Positions 1-5,501 of a DNA stretch of 7,219 nt are shown piece after piece. Positions within the stretch are counted from its first letter, which is position 1. Each line of letters starts with the position of its first letter. The stretch is from an uncultured Clostridia bacterium (lineage in GTDB: Bacteria; Bacillota; Clostridia; Peptostreptococcales; Anaerovoracaceae): positions 1 to 7,219 of the forward strand of contig CAKQWL010000182.1 in assembly GCA_934278965.1 (NCBI GenBank). The letters run 5' to 3'. Under the pieces are notes generated by a model. It ran no database searches. It was given only the letters and a program-made list of their open reading frames with translations, and was not told where the DNA came from. Both the position numbers and the translations under genes were made by a program.

Positions 1-1
1 G

Positions 2-130
2 GACGGTCTTTACCGGTTTGAAATTCGCCAGCCGGCGGGAAAAATCGGAGCGGTGGTTTTGAAGGAAAACGGGGCGGTGAAAAAGGTTTCTATTGAGGGT
101 GCAGTAACCTTCCGTGAAGATCAAAAATGA
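2..130 (+). CDS. C-terminal end of an unidentified protein (partial, enters from left edge)
   Basis: An open frame runs from the window edge to a TGA at 128-130 and gives the last 42 residues, beginning DGLYRFEIRQPAGKIG and ending VTFREDQK. The tail alternates short beta-strand-like stretches with a GKIGAVV segment and a closing V-x-I-x-G-x-V pattern. This faintly resembles the end of PhzF or diaminopimelate-epimerase-fold isomerases, where a Q-x(n)-G-R/K segment precedes a strand ending in G-x-V. That likeness is weak and I would not assign a function from it. Base composition and codon use look like those of the neighbouring genes, so this is probably a real gene end and not a chance frame. 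No U-tract hairpin follows it before the promoter at 180-209, so its transcript may read on into the amidohydrolase gene. Confidence 0.6.
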   Translation, partial: DGLYRFEIRQPAGKIGAVVLKENGAVKKVSIEGAVTFREDQK

Positions 131-179
131 AGAGTTGTTTTTTGAAAGAAACTGAAAAGCACAGAAAAACGCGAAAATT

Positions 180-209
180 ATGGCAGATTTAGAAGTTTTG
201 TGCTATAAT
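180..209 (+). promoter_or_regulatory. Probable sigma-A promoter for the YtcJ-type amidohydrolase
   Basis: There is a perfect -10 hexamer TATAAT at 204-209 preceded by TGC, making a TGn-extended -10. A weak -35 (ATGGCA, 180-185, 4 of 6 matches) lies 18 bases upstream. Transcription would start near 216 and leave a leader of about 110 bases before the ATG at 327. The leader has only a small 7-bp hairpin (238-244 with 255-261) and an 8-bp palindrome at 295-302. I recognise no riboswitch in it. A 6-base inverted repeat (AGCACA 158-163, TGTGCT 199-204) brackets the promoter and could be an operator, or chance. Confidence 0.7.
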
Positions 210-326
210 AAGAAATCGGAAACGAAGAAAGAGAAAAGATCTTGACGGATAGAACAAGATTGGCGTTTGAAACGATAACGGCATAAAGAGAGCAGTCCGG
301 ACAGGCAGAGAGGAAGGAGAACGGGT

Positions 327-1949
327 ATGAGGACGATATTGAAAAACGGAAAGTGTCATACAATGGACGCGCAGAATACAATTGTTGAGGCTGTTTTGAT
401 GGAAGACGGCCGGATTGCGGCGGTCGGTACGAATGATGAGATTTTGAAGATGGCAGGAGAAGGAGATACGGTTATCGACGCGGAAGGGAAGCTGGTGCTT
501 CCGGGATTTTACGACAGCCACATGCATCTTCTGAGTTACGGATACAGCCTGACAATGGCTTATCTGGATGATTGCAAAAGCATCGAGGATGTCATCGACA
601 CCATGAAGAAATATATCGAAGAAAACAATATTCCAAAAGGAAGCTGGGTAGAAGGCCGTGGATGGAATGAGACCGGCTATCCGGAGGGGCGTATGCCGAA
701 CCGGCATGATTTGGACCGGATTTCGACCGAACACATGATTTCTATCGGCCGTTCCTGCAGCTTTATTTGTATTACGAATACCAAAGCGCTCGAAGAGCTC
801 GGTTTTATGGAGAAACTGCCGGAAGTGTCGCTTGGGATGGTGGAGACCGATGAGAATGGTGTGCCGAACGGAATCTTCCGCGGAGAGGCAAAGGAAGCGG
901 TTTATTCAAGGCTCCCGAAGCTCGGGGTGGAGAAGATTAAGAAATCAATTCTCGCGGCCTGTGAAAAGTACCGGGATGCCGGCATTACTTCTGCGGAGAC
1001 CGATGATTTTGAGCTGACGCGCGCGGGAGATTTTAATGATATTCTGCAGGCGTATAAGGAGCTGGACGAGGCCGGAGAATTGCCGATTCGAATCAATCTG
1101 ATGCTGTATCTGCCGGAGGACGAGCAGCAGCAGGAATTTTATAAGTACGGCTATAAGACCGGGGATGGTTCGGACTTCTTCCGGATCGGAAAGTTTAAGC
1201 TTTTGACGGACGGTTCTCTGGGCGTTCGGGAAGCGGCGCTGCTGGAGCCGTATTCCGATGATCCGTCGACATACGGAGGTCCGCTTGTAACACAGGAGGC
1301 GATTTGCAGAAAGGTCCGCGATGCGTATGAGCATGGATTGATTACCGTTTGTGACGGCATGGGAGACTTTGGTATTTATCTGGCGCTGAAAGCGTACGAG
1401 CCGATTGTGAAGGAGCATCCGGAGGAGGATCTGCGGTTCGGAATCGACCATTGTCAGATTACGACGGAAGGCTTGATTGAAGAATATGCCAGACTTCATG
1501 TGACCGCTGGGTGCGAACTGGTCTTTGTAAAATCGGATATTGAAATTGCGGAGGACAGAGTCGGAAAACACAGGGCTTCGCTCTCCTACAACTGGAAACG
1601 GTTTTATGACAACGGATGTGTTGTTGCGGCAGGGTCAGACAGTCCGGTGGAGGATTACAATCCGATTTTGGGAATTGAGGGCGCGGTGAATCGGCGTGAC
1701 TGGGACAATCAGCCGCCGGAAGGCTGGTTCAGTGAGCAGTGTCTCACGGTGGAACAGGCTGTCCGTGCTTTTACGGTGGGTGCTGCGTACGCCAATTATG
1801 AAGAGAAAGAGAAGGGAACGATCGAGCCGGGAAAATTTGCGGATCTTATCGTCCTTTCGGAAGATCTTTTCACCATGGATAAGGATATGCTCGCAAGAGC
1901 CGTGGTAGAGAAAACGATTATCGGCGGAAAGCTGGTGTATTCCGTGTGA
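327..1949 (+). CDS. YtcJ-type metal-dependent amidohydrolase (amidohydrolase_3 family), variant active site
   Basis: This 540-residue protein has the full length and domain order of the YtcJ/amidohydrolase_3 family: a small beta-sandwich split between both ends around a metal-binding TIM barrel. The family hydrolyses amides, ureas or N-acyl compounds in the cytoplasm; the substrate here is unknown. Visible motifs are LPGFYDSHMHLLSYG with metal ligands H65 and H67; GRGWNETGYPEGRMP (111-124) followed by DLD; FKLLTDGSLG with K291, the usual carboxylated bridging lysine; DHCQ with H375; GSDSPV with D438; and a final GTIEPGKFADLIVL (497-510) typical of the C-terminal sandwich. The family motif HAIGD on strand 5 is here DGMGD (343-347), so the expected metal-binding His is Asp343. 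The conserved GH before the VNS-AL segment is also changed (S145-F146). The start is set by AAGGAG at 314-319, seven bases before ATG. There is no signal peptide. The gene is probably monocistronic, between its own promoter and the terminator at 2023-2062. Confidence 0.92.
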   Translation: MRTILKNGKCHTMDAQNTIVEAVLMEDGRIAAVGTNDEILKMAGEGDTVIDAEGKLVLPGFYDSHMHLLSYGYSLTMAYLDDCKSIEDVIDTMKKYIEENNIPKGSWVEGRGWNETGYPEGRMPNRHDLDRISTEHMISIGRSCSFICITNTKALEELGFMEKLPEVSLGMVETDENGVPNGIFRGEAKEAVYSRLPKLGVEKIKKSILAACEKYRDAGITSAETDDFELTRAGDFNDILQAYKELDEAGELPIRINLMLYLPEDEQQQEFYKYGYKTGDGSDFFRIGKFKLLTDGSLGVREAALLEPYSDDPSTYGGPLVTQEAICRKVRDAYEHGLITVCDGMGDFGIYLALKAYEPIVKEHPEEDLRFGIDHCQITTEGLIEEYARLHVTAGCELVFVKSDIEIAEDRVGKHRASLSYNWKRFYDNGCVVAAGSDSPVEDYNPILGIEGAVNRRDWDNQPPEGWFSEQCLTVEQAVRAFTVGAAYANYEEKEKGTIEPGKFADLIVLSEDLFTMDKDMLARAVVEKTIIGGKLVYSV

Positions 1950-2022
1950 TTTCAGAAAAATAGTATAAGCGTGATCAGAAAGTAAATCAGATAAAAAACA
2001 TTTAAGTTGCAGTATGAGACAG

Positions 2023-2062
2023 AACCCCTTTCTTCCGTTCTCACTTTTGGAAAGGGGTTTTT
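2023..2062 (+). terminator. Rho-independent terminator after the YtcJ-type amidohydrolase
   Basis: A 10-bp perfect stem pairs 2023-2032 (AACCCCTTTC) with 2050-2059. The loop is about 17 bases and the T tract runs over 2058-2062. It lies 74 bases after the amidohydrolase stop and only 33 bases before the sigma-factor start. The rest of the gap (1950-2022) is AT-rich with no gene. A TATAAG box at 1964-1969 has no acceptable -35. Confidence 0.88.
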
Positions 2063-2094
2063 GCCTGAAAAAGACTAAGGGATGATTTTTCGGG

Positions 2095-2643
2095 ATGGAA
2101 GGACATATTGAAACATATAGCACAATCGAGCAATTCTATGAGGAAAACAAAAACCTGGTATATGCATTTTTAAGCGATTTGGTCAGTGATGCGGATACAA
2201 AAGACGATCTTTCTTCTGTCGTTTGGGTTCGGGTCATGGAACGATCTGAAAAATTTCTTTCAATGGAGAAGCGGCACGCGCAGAATTATCTGCGTGTTAT
2301 GGCGCGTCATCTTGTGAGCGATCATTTTCTCGAGGAAGATCGGAACCGGAATCTCCAGGCAAATGCCGAGGTTTATCTGCTTCGGAATGAGCGGGGAAAC
2401 GCGGTGGAATCCGAACTGTTTGAAAAGGATTTGCTTGCTTATCTGGCGGATGCCTGTGAGTCGCTGGATGAAACAGAAAAAGACCTGATCCGGATGAAAT
2501 TTGCTTATCGAATGACATCAAAAGAAATCGGAGAAGCAATGGACCTATCCGAGTCCGCAGTCCGCGTCCGTCAGCTGAGATTGCTGAGAAGACTGGAGAA
2601 GAAGATTCGGGAGCTGAAGCTTCGCTCAGAGGGTGTCATTTAG
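2095..2643 (+). CDS. ECF-like sigma-70 family RNA polymerase sigma factor
   Basis: This 182-residue protein has the size and two-domain layout of group 4 (ECF) sigma factors, which direct core RNA polymerase to a dedicated set of promoters. Region 2 spans about residues 11-80: FYEENKNLVYAFLSDLV, then DTKDDLSSVVWVRVMER, the equivalent of the DLTQEVFLRVW core-binding helix, then NYLRVMARHLVSDHF. A charged linker follows (80-115). Region 4 spans about 120-173, with the helix-turn-helix around SLDETEKDLIRMKFAYRMTS and KEIGEAMDLSESAVRVRQLR, the last helix contacting the -35 element. There is no membrane segment or C-terminal extension. No in-frame start exists upstream because a TGA lies at 2083-2085. 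The nearest Shine-Dalgarno-like bases (AAGGG, 2077-2081) are 13 bases from the ATG, which is long, so translation may be weak. ECF genes usually sit beside an anti-sigma gene; here the next gene is convergent and overlaps the stop by 4 bases, so this factor looks orphaned. Confidence 0.92.
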   Translation: MEGHIETYSTIEQFYEENKNLVYAFLSDLVSDADTKDDLSSVVWVRVMERSEKFLSMEKRHAQNYLRVMARHLVSDHFLEEDRNRNLQANAEVYLLRNERGNAVESELFEKDLLAYLADACESLDETEKDLIRMKFAYRMTSKEIGEAMDLSESAVRVRQLRLLRRLEKKIRELKLRSEGVI

Positions 2644-3572
2644 AAATCGGGCTTGCGGCAGAGCTGAAGCCGACATGGATCGGTCGAAAAAAAAATCCGG
2701 GCGCCCAGAGGAAGGGTCATCTGCGGGAAGTGATGACCGGCTGACAGCCCGGCAAGGACCGGAATGTCCAGCGGCGCAAAGATTTCACGAAACAGAGAAA
2801 GCAGAGATTCCGGAAGTGGGGATGTATTTTCATCCTGCTTGGTAAATGTGCCGAGCAAAATACCGGAGAGACCGGTAAGCGCTCCGGAAAGACGGAGCGA
2901 GGTAAGCATTCGATCGATTCGGTAAATGGGCTCGTTGACCTCTTCTAAGAAGAGGATTTTCTTTTCTGTTTGAGGGGCGTACGAACTTCCCTGCAGACTT
3001 TGGATCAAGGAGAGATTTCCGCCTATCAGGATTCCTTCGGCCTCGCCGCCGAAAAGCGGGAGCAGGGGTTCTTTAGGCGGATTTTTAAATGAAAATTGAT
3101 GGTGAAACAGCGCATTTTTAAGAGAATCCAGTGAGTAATCATCCAGCGTGCGATAATCTTTTTGCGGCATTGGACCGTGAAAAGTAATGAAACCGCACTT
3201 CTGCTGAAGGGCGACGTGCAGCGCCGTAATGTCACTGAAGCCGCAGAACACTTTGGGATGTTTGCGAATTTCCTGAAAATCAAGAAGCGGAAGCAGGCGC
3301 ATGCTGCCGTATCCGCCGCGCAGACAGAGAATACCGCGGATACGTTCATCCGCAAAGGCACGAATCAGGTCGGAGGCACGGAGTGCATCGCTTCCGGCAA
3401 GATAAGAAGCATCGGTGCAGATGCAGGACGGAAAAAGTTCGGGTATCAGGCCGAGGGCGCGGACTCCTTCGGCCGCCCGCGCGGCAGTGCCGCGCGGCGC
3501 CGGCGATGCCGGCGCGATCAGAGCGACGCGGTCGCCCTGACGGAGCGGCCGCGGCCATTTCAGTGCATGCAT
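2640..3572 (-). CDS. LD-carboxypeptidase (peptidase family S66, LdcA/MccF-like)
   Basis: This is a cytoplasmic serine peptidase of the S66 family. LdcA members remove the terminal D-alanine from murein tetrapeptides during peptidoglycan recycling, and MccF members cleave microcin C-type peptide-nucleotides. The product is 310 residues from ATG at 3572, a normal length. In that numbering the motifs are LRQGDRVALIAPAS (10-23); the nucleophile elbow CLRGGYGSMR (83-92); GFSDITALH with Ser113 as nucleophile; EGILIGGNLSLI (179-190); LFLEEVNEPIYRIDRML with the catalytic Glu at 210 or 211; and SAGHHFPQMTLPLGA with His280 as the likely triad His. All triad residues are intact. An upstream GTG at 3596 is also in frame, but GAGGAG at 3584-3579 lies inside that extension, six bases before the ATG at 3572, so the ATG is preferred. 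The first third is unusually GC-rich. There is no signal peptide. LdcA versus MccF specificity cannot be decided from sequence alone; LdcA-like is the default. Confidence 0.93.
   Translation of the reverse strand: MHALKWPRPLRQGDRVALIAPASPAPRGTAARAAEGVRALGLIPELFPSCICTDASYLAGSDALRASDLIRAFADERIRGILCLRGGYGSMRLLPLLDFQEIRKHPKVFCGFSDITALHVALQQKCGFITFHGPMPQKDYRTLDDYSLDSLKNALFHHQFSFKNPPKEPLLPLFGGEAEGILIGGNLSLIQSLQGSSYAPQTEKKILFLEEVNEPIYRIDRMLTSLRLSGALTGLSGILLGTFTKQDENTSPLPESLLSLFREIFAPLDIPVLAGLSAGHHFPQMTLPLGARIFFSTDPCRLQLCRKPDF
3477..3515. repeat. Two abutting GC-rich inverted repeats inside the LD-carboxypeptidase gene
   Basis: The first is a perfect palindrome with 10-bp arms (CCGCGCGGCA at 3477-3486, its complement at 3488-3497) around one G. 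The second has 8-bp arms (GCGCCGGC at 3497-3504, GCCGGCGC at 3508-3515) around GAT. They share base 3497. A third, 10-bp palindrome (GGCCGCGGCC) lies at 3547-3556. By my count 88 of 110 bases in 3451-3560 are G or C, far above the flanks. The stretch encodes the loop and helix after the IAPAS motif, and a rough comparison with E. coli LdcA shows little or no extra length, so it need not be an insertion. Confidence 0.75.
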
Positions 3573-3589
3573 ATTTCTCTCCTCGGATG

Positions 3590-3618
3590 TGGACACCTGT
3601 TTTTTTCTATGTTACAAT
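3590..3618 (+). promoter_or_regulatory. Strong sigma-A promoter for the acyl-CoA synthetase-like gene
   Basis: The -35 TGGACA (3590-3595, 5 of 6 matches) and the -10 TACAAT (3613-3618, 5 of 6) are separated by exactly 17 bases. A TG at 3610-3611 makes it an extended -10. Transcription would begin near 3625, which excludes the longer in-frame start at 3589 and supports ATG 3655. Confidence 0.82.
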
Positions 3619-3637
3619 GAAAAGGTAATATTGAAAA
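3609..3637 (-). promoter_or_regulatory. Possible opposing promoter for the LD-carboxypeptidase
   Basis: On the minus strand TTTTCA (3637-3632, 4 of 6) and TAACAT (3614-3609, 4 of 6) are 17 bases apart. Initiation would fall near 3602, a short distance upstream of the GAGGAG at 3584-3579. Its -10 overlaps the -10 of the rightward promoter by two bases, so the two could not be occupied together. Both boxes are weak matches. Confidence 0.35.
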
Positions 3638-3654
3638 AGAAACGAGGTCTAGGA

Positions 3655-5439
3655 ATGGAATCTTATCATACTGTATGCAAAAAACCGGAAGAAATTTACC
3701 AAAGCTATTATCATTCCGTGCGTGAAATTCGGAATTTGAAAGAGCTGATTTCCGGCAGCTGCGAACTTTATGGAGATCTCACTGCGTTTCTCACAAAAGA
3801 GGAGAAGGGTGGAGAATACCATGAAATCAGCTATCGTGAATTCCAAGAGGACTTGAACGCGCTTGGAACAAAGCTGACAGATCTTGGACTCTGCGGCAAG
3901 AAAATTGCCGTGATTGGTGAGAATTGTTACGATTGGGTGGTTACCTATTTTGCGATTGTGAACGGTACCGGTACGGTGGTGCCGCTCGATCGGGAACTTG
4001 GAAAAGATGAAATTTTCCGTTTGATTGATGCGGCAGAATGCTCGGCCGTTTTTTATACCGGAACTTATCGGGAACTCTTTGCAGAAAAAGATATTCCATT
4101 CAAGTTTGAGATGGCGGTTTACGGCAAACAGCACGATCCCGAAAGAGAAAATGATATTCGCCGTCTGATACGCGAGGGAAAAGAGCTTGTTCTTCGGGGA
4201 GATCGGCGCTTCATTGATGCTGAAGTAAAATCGGACGCGATGTGCAGCCTGATTTTTACTTCCGGAACGACCGGGACTCCGAAAGGGGTCATGCTCAGTC
4301 ATAGAAATATCGCATCCAACATCATGAATACCGCTAAGATCTTTAAAATCGAAACGAGTGATCGTTCCCTTTCCTTACTTCCGATCCATCATACCTTTGA
4401 GTCGACCATCGGAATTATGGGATTGCTGTTTCAGGGTGGGTCCGTTGCGTTCTTTGAGGGCCTCAAGTACCTCAACAAGAACCTGATGGAAGCAGAGTGC
4501 ACGATGCTGGTCGGCGTTCCGCTGATCTTCGAAAATATTTACGCGAAAATCTGGAAAACGGCCAAAAAAGAAAAGAAAGAAAAGGCACTGAAGGCGGCGA
4601 TAGCACTGAACCGACGGCTCAATCGGATCGGAATTGATATGCACAGGACCCTGTTCCGCTCCGTTTATAAACCTCTTGGCGGACGGCTTCGTATTATTCT
4701 TTCCGGTGCGGCCGGATTAGATCCGAAGATCGTGCGCGGTCTTTATGAGCTTGGATTTAAATTTGCGCAGGGGTACGGTTTGACGGAGACAGCGCCGCTG
4801 GCAGCCGGAACACCTGATTTTGTAAAAGACCGGTATAAAAAAGCCGGCTCCTGCGGCCCGGCTTTGCCGCAGGGGGAAATCCGAATCAAGGATCCAAATG
4901 AGGACGGAATCGGAGAGATTCAGTATAAGGGGCCAAATGTGATGCTCGGGTATTACAATATGCCGGAGGAGACGGCTGAAGTGCTTCAGGACGGCTGGTT
5001 CTCTACGGGAGATTTGGGATTCCTGGATTCTCTAGGATGGATTTATATTACAGGACGGAAGAAGAATGTCATCGTAACAAAGACCGGCAAGAATATCTAT
5101 CCGGAAGAAATCGAAAGCTACCTAGCGAAGATTCCGGAGATTGAGGAATGTATGGTCTATGGAACGGACAGTGAGGACGGAAATGATACGATTGTCAGTG
5201 TTCAGGTGCGTCCGGATATGGATGCCGTTCGGGAAGTGCTCGGAGAAGAGCCGACAGAGGAAGAAATCTACGCATTGATCCGGGATCGGATCGGAGATGT
5301 GAATTTGGAAATTCCGAATTATAAACGGGTAAGGCATGTTGTGCTCCGGCGCAAGGAATTTATCAAAACAACAACCAAAAAGATCAAACGGATGGATAAT
5401 GTTCATTTGTTAGAAGCAGATATGTACACAGAAGACTGA
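3655..5439 (+). CDS. AMP-forming acyl-CoA synthetase, long-chain fatty acid--CoA ligase-like
   Basis: This is an ANL-superfamily ligase. It adenylates a carboxylic acid with ATP and transfers the acyl group to CoA (or another thiol) in the cytoplasm. At 594 residues it has the usual length of FadD/long-chain ligases. Core motifs in order are the P-loop TSGTTGTPKG (202-211); SLLPIHHTFES (240-250), characteristic of the long-chain group; LSGAAGLD (349-356); GYGLTETAPL (373-382), the adenine-binding A5 motif; GWFSTGDLG (447-455) with Asp453 for the ribose; YITGRKKNVIVTKTGKNIYPEEIE (464-487), covering the hinge and domain start; and TTTKKIKR (572-579) with Lys576 as the adenylation lysine. A basic helix (302-312, KTAKKEKKEKA) may touch membranes, but there is no transmembrane segment. 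The start is ATG 3655 because GAGG at 3644-3647 lies seven bases upstream and the promoter's start site near 3625 excludes the longer frame. Fatty acids are the likely substrates, though aryl or branched acids are not excluded. A terminator follows 16 bases after the stop. Confidence 0.94.
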   Translation: MESYHTVCKKPEEIYQSYYHSVREIRNLKELISGSCELYGDLTAFLTKEEKGGEYHEISYREFQEDLNALGTKLTDLGLCGKKIAVIGENCYDWVVTYFAIVNGTGTVVPLDRELGKDEIFRLIDAAECSAVFYTGTYRELFAEKDIPFKFEMAVYGKQHDPERENDIRRLIREGKELVLRGDRRFIDAEVKSDAMCSLIFTSGTTGTPKGVMLSHRNIASNIMNTAKIFKIETSDRSLSLLPIHHTFESTIGIMGLLFQGGSVAFFEGLKYLNKNLMEAECTMLVGVPLIFENIYAKIWKTAKKEKKEKALKAAIALNRRLNRIGIDMHRTLFRSVYKPLGGRLRIILSGAAGLDPKIVRGLYELGFKFAQGYGLTETAPLAAGTPDFVKDRYKKAGSCGPALPQGEIRIKDPNEDGIGEIQYKGPNVMLGYYNMPEETAEVLQDGWFSTGDLGFLDSLGWIYITGRKKNVIVTKTGKNIYPEEIESYLAKIPEIEECMVYGTDSEDGNDTIVSVQVRPDMDAVREVLGEEPTEEEIYALIRDRIGDVNLEIPNYKRVRHVVLRRKEFIKTTTKKIKRMDNVHLLEADMYTED

Positions 5440-5455
5440 TAAAGGGTACATATCC

Positions 5456-5501
5456 AAACACCTCGCTTTCATATAATAAAGGGATTGCGAGGTGTTTTTT
5501 T
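5456..5501 (+). terminator. Intrinsic terminator of the ligase gene, fused to the start of the next gene
   Basis: An 11-bp stem pairs 5456-5466 (AAACACCTCGC) with 5487-5497, of which 9 bp come before the T tract. The loop is 20 bases. Seven T residues (5495-5501) follow and end directly at the ATG of the M20 gene (5502). The 3' arm holds that gene's Shine-Dalgarno site, and the loop holds a TATAAT. Confidence 0.88.
5472..5494 (+). promoter_or_regulatory. Candidate -10 box and ribosome binding site for the M20 gene, inside the terminator
   Basis: TATAAT (5472-5477) lies in the terminator loop, and GAGGTG (5489-5494) in the 3' arm is seven bases before ATG 5502. A start near 5484 would give RNA lacking the 5' arm, so the hairpin could not form and the ribosome site would be free. 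No good -35 is present; the best, at 5447-5452, matches 3 of 6 at 19-base spacing. The promoter part is therefore uncertain, while the ribosome binding site is convincing. Confidence 0.5.

Noticed and set aside
158..204. Inverted repeat AGCACA/TGTGCT around the amidohydrolase promoter as an operator
   Set aside because: Six-base arms 35 bases apart are easily found by chance; no regulator gene is adjacent. Kept only as a note under the promoter.
238..261. Small hairpin in the amidohydrolase leader as a riboswitch or attenuator
   Set aside because: Only 7 bp including a wobble pair, no T tract, and no resemblance to a known riboswitch core.
178..734. Minus-strand frames opposite the amidohydrolase start
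   Set aside because: They overlap a clearly conserved protein on the other strand, lack ribosome sites, and show no recognisable motif.
2082..2111. Nine-codon frame overlapping the sigma-factor start as a leader peptide
   Set aside because: The AAGGG lies directly against its ATG with no spacing, so it would not be translated efficiently.
2633..2845. A 70-codon + frame starting at a GTG that overlaps the sigma-factor stop, where an anti-sigma gene might be expected
   Set aside because: It is polar and low-complexity, has no membrane segment or anti-sigma motif, and is antisense to conserved carboxypeptidase sequence. I treat it as a chance frame.
3573..3596. Longer GTG start for the carboxypeptidase
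   Set aside because: The GAGGAG ribosome site lies within the would-be coding part and is ideally placed for ATG 3572.
3162..3620. Long + strand frame (152 codons) across the carboxypeptidase gene, plus an 81-codon frame at 3383-3628
   Set aside because: They are antisense to a protein with all S66 motifs intact. Their products are basic and low in pattern, with no ribosome site, and the high GC of this stretch explains the lack of stops.
3589..3654. Longer ATG start for the acyl-CoA synthetase-like ligase
   Set aside because: It precedes the predicted transcription start near 3625 and overlaps the promoter, while ATG 3655 has GAGG at the right distance.
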